Positions 1 through 9,588 of a stretch of 64,000 nucleotides of DNA are shown here, in pieces (the first letter of the stretch is position 1; each line of letters starts with the position of its first letter). Location of the stretch: the NCBI GenBank assembly GCA_001799615.1, contig MGTU01000022.1, positions 1 to 64,000 of the forward strand, read 5' to 3'. Source of the DNA: Elusimicrobia bacterium GWA2_61_42 (GTDB lineage: Bacteria; Elusimicrobiota; Elusimicrobia; Elusimicrobiales; UBA9959). The notes under the pieces are model-generated. The model worked only from the letters and a program-made list of their open reading frames with translations, made no database searches and was not told the origin of the DNA. The translations under genes and the position numbers were made by a program.

Positions 1-201
1 CCCCAGTTCTACTTCCGGACCACCGACGTGACCGGCAGCGTGGAACTCAAGCCCGGCGTGGAAATGATCATGCCCGGCGACCACGCCGAAGTCGTGGTGG
101 AACTGATCACGCCTATCGCCATGGAAAAGGGCCTGCGCTTCGCTATCCGCGAAGGCGGTCACACCGTGGGCGCCGGCGTCGTAAGCGAAATTATCGAATA
201 A
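1..201 (+). CDS. tuf: Elongation factor Tu, C-terminal part (5' truncated by window)
   Basis: Frame 1 reads [66 protein letters not shown], the EF-Tu domain 3 ending. Confidence 0.97.
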   Translation, partial: PQFYFRTTDVTGSVELKPGVEMIMPGDHAEVVVELITPIAMEKGLRFAIREGGHTVGAGVVSEIIE

Positions 202-211
202 GCGGGCGGGC

Positions 212-251
212 GGCCCGGCCGGTTCTCCCGGCCGGGCCAACCGATTTTTTT
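212..251 (+). terminator. Rho-independent terminator-like hairpin after tuf
   Basis: GGCCCGGCCGG-ttctc-CCGGCCGGGCC followed by a T tract. Confidence 0.6.
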
Positions 252-268
252 ACTGGAGTTTAACCACT

Positions 269-424
269 ATGGCTGACAGAATACACATTACCCTGGGCTG
301 CACGGTCTGCAAGAACAAGAATTACCACTTTTCCACCGGCAAGAAAAAAGAGGCCAAAGTGGAGCTGAGCAAGTTCTGCAGGGCCTGCGGCAAACAGACC
401 GCGCACAAAGAAGTAAAGTCCTGA
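269..424 (+). CDS. rpmG: 50S ribosomal protein L33
   Basis: 51-aa ORF MADRIHITLGCTVCKNKNYHFSTGKKKEAKVELSKFCRACGKQTAHKEVKS with the two CxxC pairs of L33; position between tuf and secE. Confidence 0.95.
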   Translation: MADRIHITLGCTVCKNKNYHFSTGKKKEAKVELSKFCRACGKQTAHKEVKS

Positions 425-435
425 TCTCTTCAGAT

Positions 436-509
436 GGGAGCGTCGGTTAACGGTAAACCAGCGGTCTCCAAAACCGCAACTGAAGGTTCGATTCCTTCCG
501 CTCCCGCCA
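436..509 (+). tRNA. tRNA-Trp (anticodon CCA)
   Basis: GGGAGCG...CGCTCCC acceptor stem, CTCCAAA anticodon loop, GGTTCGATTCC T-arm, encoded CCA; lies just before secE as in many bacteria. Confidence 0.95.
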
Positions 510-586
510 GATTTTAGGCGGCGCCGCAGGGATCAATGCCCGGTTAAACGCTTGCGCCGGATAGTTTCTCAGAACGGTTCTAAACT

Positions 587-775
587 ATGACCAATCCAAC
601 TGTTTTCCTGAAAGAAGTCTACGAGGAATTGACCAAAGTTACCTGGCTGGGCCGCAAGGACGTGGTCCGCTCCACGGTAGCCGTAAGTTTTGTGGTGATC
701 CTTATCTCGATTTATATCAGCCTTGTGGACCTGGGCCTTAACTCTATGCTCAAGGCCATCCTGGGAGGCCGTTAA
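587..775 (+). CDS. secE: Preprotein translocase subunit SecE
   Basis: 62 aa, FLKEVYEELTKVTWLGRKDVVRSTVAV motif and single TM. Confidence 0.95.
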   Translation: MTNPTVFLKEVYEELTKVTWLGRKDVVRSTVAVSFVVILISIYISLVDLGLNSMLKAILGGR

Positions 776-1305
776 TGGCTAAGTCATGGTACGTAATTCA
801 CACCCGCACAGGTTTTGAGGAGCGCGTCTTCAAAATGCTCCAGGCCAAGATAGAGGCCAACGAGTTCGCCGGCCGCATCGCCCAGGTCCTGATCCCCACC
901 GAGGACGTGATGCAGGTAAAGAACAACCAGAAAAAAGTCAGCAAGCGCAAATTTTTCCCGGGCTACGTGCTGGTCAGCATGGACCTGGATAATAATACCT
1001 ACTGGGCCATCCGCGGCGTGCAGGGCGTCAGCGGCTTCCTCGGCGACCCCAAGCCGGTGCCGATGGACGACAGCGAAGTGCAGCAGATCCTCGAGCTGAT
1101 GAATTCCACCAGCCAGGAAAAGCCCAAGCCGGCCGTGCAGTTCGAGAAGGGCGAGAACGTGCGCATCATCGAAGGGCCGTTCAAGCACTTCATGGGCATG
1201 GTGGAGGACGTGAACGAGCAGAAAGCCAAGCTCCGCGTCACCGTCACCGTGTTCGACCGCCCCACCCCGGTGGAACTTGATTTTCTGCAGGTAGAAAAAG
1301 TCTAA
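775..1305 (+). CDS. nusG: Transcription termination/antitermination protein NusG
   Basis: WYVIHTRTGFEERV, FFPGYVLV, KGENVRIIEGPFKHFMG (KOW). Confidence 0.97.
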   Translation: MAKSWYVIHTRTGFEERVFKMLQAKIEANEFAGRIAQVLIPTEDVMQVKNNQKKVSKRKFFPGYVLVSMDLDNNTYWAIRGVQGVSGFLGDPKPVPMDDSEVQQILELMNSTSQEKPKPAVQFEKGENVRIIEGPFKHFMGMVEDVNEQKAKLRVTVTVFDRPTPVELDFLQVEKV

Positions 1306-1408
1306 AGGCCGCAAGCTTCAGCGGCTTCAGGGCGCCCGTGTTACGCGGTTCGTCCGGGACATATTACTTAAGGAGATATATTAAGGAGAGCATCCTTAAT
1401 TCACTACT

Positions 1409-1843
1409 ATGGCTAAAGCAAAACAAGTTAAAACCTTCATAAAGCTCCAGATCCCGGCCGGCGCCGCCAATCCCGCGCCCCCCGTAGGTCCCGCCCTCGG
1501 CCAGCACGGCGTCAACATCATGGACTTCTGCAAGCAGTTCAATGAAAAGACCCGCAAGCTCGAGCAGGGCGTCCCGATCCCCGTGGTCATCACGGTGTTC
1601 GAAGACAGGTCTTTCACCTTCATCACCAAGATGCCCCCGATGTCCGCCCTTATAAAGAAGGCCGCCGGCCTCGCCAAGGGGTCAGGCACCCCCAATAAGG
1701 ACAAAGTGGGCAAGCTGACCCTGAAGCAGGTAGAGGAAGTCGCCAAGATAAAGCTTCCCGACCTCAACACCAAAGACGTAAAGCAGGCGATGCAGATGGT
1801 GAAAGGCACCGCGCGCAGCATGGGCGTGGACATCATAGACTAA
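1409..1843 (+). CDS. rplK: 50S ribosomal protein L11
   Basis: [37 protein letters not shown]. Confidence 0.98.
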   Translation: MAKAKQVKTFIKLQIPAGAANPAPPVGPALGQHGVNIMDFCKQFNEKTRKLEQGVPIPVVITVFEDRSFTFITKMPPMSALIKKAAGLAKGSGTPNKDKVGKLTLKQVEEVAKIKLPDLNTKDVKQAMQMVKGTARSMGVDIID

Positions 1844-1849
1844 ATTTGG

Positions 1850-1985
1850 GTTTGCGGGGTCACGGGCCTGGAGTTTTGAGTCTCCACATGCCCTGACCCG
1901 GCAAGTCCGGACACGAGGAAGCGGGACCTTCCCGCGCATGAACCTCGGGGGCCATAGGCCCTGGAAATAACAAGGAGACAACAAA
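1850..1985 (+). promoter_or_regulatory. Structured rplK-rplA intergenic leader (candidate ribosomal-protein autoregulatory RNA)
   Basis: Nested helices GGGTCA-c-GGGC-c-TGGAG...CTCCA-cat-GCCC-TGACCC, then CGAGG(GCGGGA-cc-TTCCCGC)CCTCG and GGGCC-ata-GGCCC, directly upstream of the rplA SD. Confidence 0.45.
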
Positions 1986-2675
1986 ATGGGAAAAAGAATA
2001 GATAACGTAAAGAAGGGCCTGGACCTGGTCAAGAAGTACACCGTCAAGGAAGCCGTGGCCCTCATCAAGAAGACCGCCAACGCCAAGTTCGACGAGACCC
2101 TTGAAGTGCACATGAAGCTCGGCGTGGACGTGAAGCAGAGCGACCAGCAGGTGCGCAGCACCGTCAGCCTGCCGCACGGCACCGGCAAGACCAAGAAGGT
2201 CGCCGTGATAGCCAAGGGCGAAAAAGAGAAGGAAGCCCAGGCCGCCGGCGCGGATATCTTCGGCGGAGCCGAACTGATCGAAAAGATCATGGGCGGTTTC
2301 ATGGATTTCGACGTGCTCGTGGTTACCCCCGACATGATGAAAGACGCCGCCAAGCTGGGTAAGACCCTGGGCCCCAAAGGCCTAATGCCCAACCCCAAGA
2401 GCGGCACCGTCACTTTCGACGTGTCCAAGACGGTCAAAGAACTGAAGGCCGGCCGCATCGAGTTCAAAGCCGACCCGCAGGCCATCGTGCACGCCATCGC
2501 CGGCAAGGTCTCCTTCCCGGAGGAGAAGCTGGTGGAGAACGTTCAGACCGTGATCGACGCGGTGCTGAAGGTCAAGCCGTCCTCTTCCAAGGGCGTCTAC
2601 ATGCAGTCGGTGTTCTTGACTTCTACCATGGGGGCGGGCTTCCCCGTCATCGTGGAGCAGAAAGCTTCGAACTAA
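1986..2675 (+). CDS. rplA: 50S ribosomal protein L1
   Basis: [19 protein letters not shown] and whole-length L1 pattern. Confidence 0.98.
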   Translation: MGKRIDNVKKGLDLVKKYTVKEAVALIKKTANAKFDETLEVHMKLGVDVKQSDQQVRSTVSLPHGTGKTKKVAVIAKGEKEKEAQAAGADIFGGAELIEKIMGGFMDFDVLVVTPDMMKDAAKLGKTLGPKGLMPNPKSGTVTFDVSKTVKELKAGRIEFKADPQAIVHAIAGKVSFPEEKLVENVQTVIDAVLKVKPSSSKGVYMQSVFLTSTMGAGFPVIVEQKASN

Positions 2676-2683
2676 AAAAATAA

Positions 2684-2716
2684 AAGCCCGCCGGCAAAAC
2701 CGGCGGGCTTTTTTTT
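2684..2716 (+). terminator. Rho-independent terminator after rplA
   Basis: AAGCCCGCCGG-caaaa-CCGGCGGGCTT plus T8. Confidence 0.9.
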
Positions 2717-2741
2717 AACTTACACAGTCAGAGGGGAAAAA

Positions 2742-5201
<2,460 letters not shown>

Positions 5202-5219
5202 AAGCCTTCCCCAGTTGAT

Positions 5220-5249
5220 AAAACTCCCCGCCAAAAGCGGGGAGTTTTA
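5220..5249 (+). terminator. Terminator after hppA
   Basis: AAAACTCCCCGC-caaaa-GCGGGGAGTTTT T-rich. Confidence 0.85.
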
Positions 5250-5269
5250 TTTTATGGCTCCGTATCCAA

Positions 5270-5404
5270 GCGGGCGCCAGGGGGACCGGAACGCAAAAAC
5301 GGTGTCTCGCACACCGTGCTCGCACCTCCCCGCCTCGCCCTCCGCGCTTACGTAAGCGTCGGGCTCCGGCAGGGTTTTGCTAACCCGGCCCCCCTGTCGC
5401 CCGC
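5270..5404 (-). repeat. R1: structured interspersed repeat (subfamily B), reverse orientation
   Basis: Arms GCGGGCGCCAGGGGGACCGG / CCGGCCCCCCTGTCGCCCGC; core (rc) CCGGGTTAGCAAAACCCTGCCGGAGCCCGACGCTTACGTAAGCGCG...GCACGGTGTGC...TTTTTGCGTTCCGG. Confidence 0.85.
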
Positions 5405-5449
5405 CGACTGCTATCCAATCACGCTCATAACTAATATAATTAAAAAAAT

Positions 5450-5761
5450 ATGGCGAACAGATGGAATATTCCGAGTGAAATGGAGAGACGCGTTAGGAAC
5501 AGGGATACCGCATGCGTGTATTGTCATGTTAAATTTGAGAATAACCCCAAAGACAGGGCCACATGGGAACATATCGACAACAGTGCGAAGAATATATGTG
5601 ACGAGAACATAACTCTGTGTTGCTCTTCCTGTAACGCAAGTAAAAGCGATAAACAATTGCTTGAGTGGTTTGAGTCACAGTACTGTAAGCAAAAGGGAAT
5701 AACTAAGGATTCTGTTGCGGAAGTGATTAAAAGATGGATTATTGATAAAATCGGTCGATAA
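5450..5761 (+). CDS. Small free-standing HNH endonuclease domain protein
   Basis: 103 aa: CVYCHVKF...WEHIDN...NITLCCSSCNASKSDK (CxxC, H, N, CxxCN of zinc-binding HNH); visibly AT-rich relative to neighbours. Confidence 0.8.
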   Translation: MANRWNIPSEMERRVRNRDTACVYCHVKFENNPKDRATWEHIDNSAKNICDENITLCCSSCNASKSDKQLLEWFESQYCKQKGITKDSVAEVIKRWIIDKIGR

Positions 5762-5785
5762 TCTTCGAGAGCGTTGCTGTTTTGG

Positions 5786-5814
5786 CCGTCAGGGAAGCCT
5801 GGCGGTTTTGTTTT
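5786..5814 (+). terminator. Terminator-like hairpin after the HNH gene
   Basis: CCGTCAGG-gaag-CCTGGCGG then TTTTGTTTT. Confidence 0.6.
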
Positions 5815-5832
5815 GGGGCGGGGGGGAATCCG

Positions 5833-6089
5833 GGGGCGGCGCGGGGGCCGGGTTAGCAAAACCGTCGTTGAGGGCTCGGCTTGCATAGCGCCGAGCCCGA
5901 ATACCGAGTGAGGGCACGGTGAGGACCGGCTTCAGAGCGAAACATAATTATGTTTCGCGTCCGGTCCGCAAGGCCGCAGGCAATTTCATGCGTAAGCGAA
6001 ATTGCCGAGGCGGGGTCGCGGAAAACCGCTATGCGGTTTATCCGTGACTGCCCGAACGCGTTTTGATAACCCGCCCCCCGTGACGCCCC
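5833..6089 (+). repeat. R2: structured interspersed repeat, expanded copy with extra hairpins
   Basis: Arms GGGGCGGCGCGGGGGCCGGGTTAGCAAAACC / GTTTTGATAACCCGCCCCCCGTGACGCCCC; inner hairpins incl. GGGCTCGGC-ttgcatag-CGCCGAGCCC, perfect 22-bp palindrome GCGAAACATAATTATGTTTCGC (5937-5958), GGCAATTTC...GAAATTGCC. Confidence 0.85.
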
Positions 6090-6125
6090 ATTACAGGCAA
6101 CGAGCTATTTTGTATTATTTGTTTT

Positions 6126-6869
6126 ATGTTCATCTTTAAGAAGATAATCGAGGCTTTTGTGCTGCCGCCGGGGTGTTTGGTGGTAGCCCTGGTCGCGCTT
6201 GGGATCTATTTGAGGAAGAGGAGCCGGGCGGGGGCGGCGGTTTGCGCGGTGCTGGCGGCTATCGTATGGGCCGGGTCCACCAAGGTGGTTTCGGACTTGC
6301 TGCTGCGGCCCCTGGAGAACGCTTACAGCGCGCCGGAGAAGGCTGAGGGCGACGTTATTGTTATGCTTTCCGGGGGGGCGCGGGGGTCGGGGGCGACTTT
6401 CTCGGCCGGGGAGGCGCTGTCCGCCTCTACCCTGGAGCGGGCGTCGGCGGCGGCGCTGCTGCAGCAGAAGACCGGCCTGCCGGTGCTGATCTCGGGCGGG
6501 CGGCCTTTCACCACCGAACCGGAAGCCTCCTCAGCGGCCAATTACCTGCTGGAGCGGGGCGTGCCGCTCAAGTCCATCCTGACCGAGTCCGAATCCCGCG
6601 ATACCCTCGAGAACGCCCGGCTCAGCTACAAGATCTGCGCCGACAAGGGTTTTAAGCGGGTTATCCTGCTGACCTCGGCCTACCATATGCCGCGCGCCCT
6701 GTACGCCTTCAGGAAGGCCGGCTTCGAAGCCGTAACCCCTTTTCCCGTTTGCCGCATAGGCCGCCCCGAGGCGAGGCGTTATTTACGCAATTACCTGCCC
6801 GGCAGCGGGGGGGACGCGGACCGGGCTATCAACGAGTACCTGGGCCTGCTGTTTTACAGGTTCTATTAA
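6126..6869 (+). CDS. YdcF/SanA/ElyC family (DUF218) membrane protein
   Basis: DVIVMLSGG, GLPVLISGG, ESRDTLENARLSYKI, VILLTSAYHMPRAL motifs. Confidence 0.85.
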   Translation: MFIFKKIIEAFVLPPGCLVVALVALGIYLRKRSRAGAAVCAVLAAIVWAGSTKVVSDLLLRPLENAYSAPEKAEGDVIVMLSGGARGSGATFSAGEALSASTLERASAAALLQQKTGLPVLISGGRPFTTEPEASSAANYLLERGVPLKSILTESESRDTLENARLSYKICADKGFKRVILLTSAYHMPRALYAFRKAGFEAVTPFPVCRIGRPEARRYLRNYLPGSGGDADRAINEYLGLLFYRFY

Positions 6870-6959
6870 GTAGTGGGCTTTAAAATGGTAGAATATCCAT
6901 CCCGGAGCTGAGGTTCTGGCAGGGCGGCTTTGCCGCCCGGAATTCACAGGAGGCTGGTT

Positions 6960-7613
6960 TTGTACAACGATAAGAGAGTAAGAGTAAATCGGAATATCAC
7001 GTCCCCGCAGGTGCGCCTTATTGACATGCACGGGACCATGCTTGGAATAAAGCCGCTGATAGAAGCGGTGACAATGGCCAAGGGCTCCGGGCTTGACCTG
7101 GTGGAGATCTCCCCCGGCGCCAATCCGCCCGTCTGCAAGGTAATGGATTTTTCAAAGTTCCTTTACGAAAAGGAAAAGCAGGACCGCGAGAACCGCAAGA
7201 AGCAGAAGGCCGGCGTGCTCAAGGAGATCCGCCTTAACCCGCGCATCGCCAGCCACGACCTGCAGACCAAGATCAAGCACATCGAGGAATTCCTCAAAGA
7301 GCACAACAAGGTGCGCGTCACCGTGGTGTTCCGCGGCCGCGAGAACCAGCACCGCAACCTCGGCGAAGAGATCCTGATGGCCATAAAGGACAACCTGTCC
7401 TCCGTCGGTATCGTGGAAGGCCGCCCGTCCATGATGGGCAACCGCATGAGCATCATGCTGGCGCCGGTGCACGGCAAGCCCGTGGCCGCGCCCGCCAAGC
7501 CCGCCGCCGCGAAGCCCGCGGTCCCGGCGGCCCAGAAAGCGCCGGCTCCCGCGCCCAAACCCGCGGAGCAGCCCGCCCCCGCTCCCAAGCCCGAGCAGGC
7601 GCCCGGCGCCTGA
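6960..7613 (+). CDS. infC: Translation initiation factor IF-3 with Ala/Pro/Lys-rich C-terminal tail (TTG start preferred over 6930)
   Basis: AGGAGG at 6948-6953; VRLIDMHGTMLGIKPLIEAV, KEIRLNPRIASHDLQTKIKHIEEFL, GRENQHRNLGEEIL. Confidence 0.95.
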   Translation: MYNDKRVRVNRNITSPQVRLIDMHGTMLGIKPLIEAVTMAKGSGLDLVEISPGANPPVCKVMDFSKFLYEKEKQDRENRKKQKAGVLKEIRLNPRIASHDLQTKIKHIEEFLKEHNKVRVTVVFRGRENQHRNLGEEILMAIKDNLSSVGIVEGRPSMMGNRMSIMLAPVHGKPVAAPAKPAAAKPAVPAAQKAPAPAPKPAEQPAPAPKPEQAPGA

Positions 7614-7699
7614 GCCCTTTTCAAGAGGGGCAGGAAATTCATATAATAAGTAGATAAGCGCGAAACGCGGCAAAACAATTCGGTTTAAAGAGAAACACT

Positions 7700-7903
7700 A
7701 TGCCTAAAATTAAATCCCATAGCGGCGCCAAGAAAAGATTTAGGAAAACGAGCTCGGGTAAATGGCTGCACCGGAAATCCGGCCTGCGCCACCTCCTGAC
7801 CGGCATGTCCGCCAAACGCGGCCGCACGCTGCGCACGGCCAAAGTGGAGGAGAAGAATTCCTCCGAAGGCCGCGTGCTTAAGCAGTATCTGCCTTACGAA
7901 TAA
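7700..7903 (+). CDS. rpmI: 50S ribosomal protein L35
   Basis: MPKIKSHSGAKKRFRKTSSGKWLHRKSGLRHLL. Confidence 0.97.
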   Translation: MPKIKSHSGAKKRFRKTSSGKWLHRKSGLRHLLTGMSAKRGRTLRTAKVEEKNSSEGRVLKQYLPYE

Positions 7904-7960
7904 GAACAACAACAAAGGAGCCGCGCCCGGCGGTAAATATCACGGGGCGGATGTAGCGTT

Positions 7961-8344
7961 ATGAGAATAAAATACAGCGTACCCCGCACAAAAAGAAAGA
8001 AGAAAGTTTTAAAGCTTGCTAAAGGCTATTACGGCAATAAAGGCAACCGCCTCCGCCAGGCCATCCAGCAGGTCAACAAGTCCCTCACCACGGCTTATAT
8101 ACACCGCCGCGACAAGAAGGGCGACATCCGCCAGCTGTGGATAGTGCGCCTGAACGCCGCCGCCCGCGAGGAAGGCATGTCCTACAGCAGGTTCATGGAC
8201 GGCATCCACAAGGCCAACATCAACCTGAACAGGAAGATGCTGTCCGAGATCGCCATCCGCGATCCCCAGTCCTTCAAGCAGCTGGCCGAGATCGCCAGGA
8301 AAGCCATCGGTACCATCAAGAAAGTTGTCGGTACCGAGAAATAA
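7961..8344 (+). CDS. rplT: 50S ribosomal protein L20
   Basis: KVLKLAKGYYGNKGNRLRQA, YIHRRDKKGDIRQLWIVRLNAAAR. Confidence 0.97.
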   Translation: MRIKYSVPRTKRKKKVLKLAKGYYGNKGNRLRQAIQQVNKSLTTAYIHRRDKKGDIRQLWIVRLNAAAREEGMSYSRFMDGIHKANINLNRKMLSEIAIRDPQSFKQLAEIARKAIGTIKKVVGTEK

Positions 8345-8353
8345 GGCCGCGCC

Positions 8354-9415
8354 GTGAACGCCACGACGTGGAAGGAAAAACTGTCCGCAATACGGGACAG
8401 TTTTTCCGTTTCTATAGCTAAATCACCCGCCGAAAGCCCGGAGGCCGTCGAGCTTCATTACCTCGGCCGCAAGGGCGAATTGGCGCTGCTGCTGCGGGAC
8501 CTCAAAGACATCCCCCTGGAAGAGCGCAAGGCGCTGGGCGCCCTGGGCAACGCCGCCAAAGAAGAGATGACCGCGAAGCTCGACGCCCTGAAAGGCGCTT
8601 CGGCCGGCGCGGCCGGGCCGGCCGCCAAGCCGGGCCTGGACCTCACGCTGCCCGGCTGGCCTTTCCCCAAGGGCAGCCTGCACCCGCTCACCCATACGAT
8701 GAACCGCCTGGCAGAGGGCTTTCTGAAGCTGGGCTTTACCATGTCCGACGGGCCGCTGGTCGAGGACGATTACCATAATTTCGAATCGCTGAATTTCCCG
8801 CCCTTCCATCCCGCGCGCGACATGCAGGACACGTTCTACGTGGACGCCAAAGACCAGTTGGGCAAGCCGATGCTGCTGCGCACCCATACTTCGCCCGTGC
8901 AGGTCCGCTCCATGGAGAAGAACGAGCCGCCGCTGCGCGTGTTCCATACCGGCCGCGTGTTCCGTTCCGAGGCGGTGGACGCCAGCCATTCTTTCGCTTT
9001 CCACCAGATAGAGGGCCTCTACGTGGACAAAGGCGTCAGCATGGCCGACCTTAAGTGGACGGCCGATACTTTTATGAAGGACCTGTTCGGTTCGGGCGTG
9101 AAGACGCGCTTCAACCCGTCGTATTTTCCTTTCGTGGAGCCCGGGGCCGAAGTGGATATGAGCTGCATTTTCTGCAAGGCCGGCCACAACGCCGCCGGTC
9201 GCTGCCCGGTGTGCAAAGGCACCGGCTGGCTGGAGGTCATGGGCGCGGGGCTGGTGCACCCGAACGTGCTGAAGGCCTGCAAGTACGATCCTGAAAAGTG
9301 GAGCGGCTTCGCTTTCGGCGGGGGCATCGAGCGCTTCGCCATGCTGCTGTACGGCATCAGCGACATGCGCATGCTCTACGAGAACGATCTGCGCGTCTTA
9401 AAGCAGGTCCAGTAG
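8354..9415 (+). CDS. pheS: Phenylalanine--tRNA ligase alpha subunit (GTG start)
   Basis: HPLTHTMNRL, LNFPPFHPARDMQDTFYV, LLRTHTSPVQVRSM, FGGGIERFAMLLYGISDMR. Confidence 0.97.
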   Translation: MNATTWKEKLSAIRDSFSVSIAKSPAESPEAVELHYLGRKGELALLLRDLKDIPLEERKALGALGNAAKEEMTAKLDALKGASAGAAGPAAKPGLDLTLPGWPFPKGSLHPLTHTMNRLAEGFLKLGFTMSDGPLVEDDYHNFESLNFPPFHPARDMQDTFYVDAKDQLGKPMLLRTHTSPVQVRSMEKNEPPLRVFHTGRVFRSEAVDASHSFAFHQIEGLYVDKGVSMADLKWTADTFMKDLFGSGVKTRFNPSYFPFVEPGAEVDMSCIFCKAGHNAAGRCPVCKGTGWLEVMGAGLVHPNVLKACKYDPEKWSGFAFGGGIERFAMLLYGISDMRMLYENDLRVLKQVQ

Positions 9416-9420
9416 GCTGG

Positions 9421-9554
9421 CGGTTCCGGTCAGGGGGCCGGAACGCAAAACGCGTTCGGCCACACCGTGGCCTCACTCGGTATTCGCCCGCCGCGCTTAT
9501 GCAAGCGGCGGGCTCAACGACGGTTTTGCTAACCCGGTCCCCTGACCGGAACCG
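9421..9554 (-). repeat. R3: structured interspersed repeat, reverse orientation, between pheS and pheT
   Basis: Arms CGGTTCCGGTCAGGGGGCCGG / CCGGTCCCCTGACCGGAACCG (20/21 complementary); 100-bp core is the exact reverse complement of the R6 core. Confidence 0.92.
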
Positions 9555-9588
9555 CGGGGAAGTGAGATAAGTTTTTAGAGATAACGAA

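Noticed and set aside
5316-5612. 98-aa ORF starting in R1 and running into the HNH gene
   Set aside because: Out of frame with the HNH gene and largely translates the repeat; no SD or domain.
5450-5761. HNH ORF as IscB with HEARO/omega RNA
   Set aside because: Only 103 aa, with no RuvC motifs visible; R elements occur on both sides and mostly without an ORF. Kept only as an analogy.
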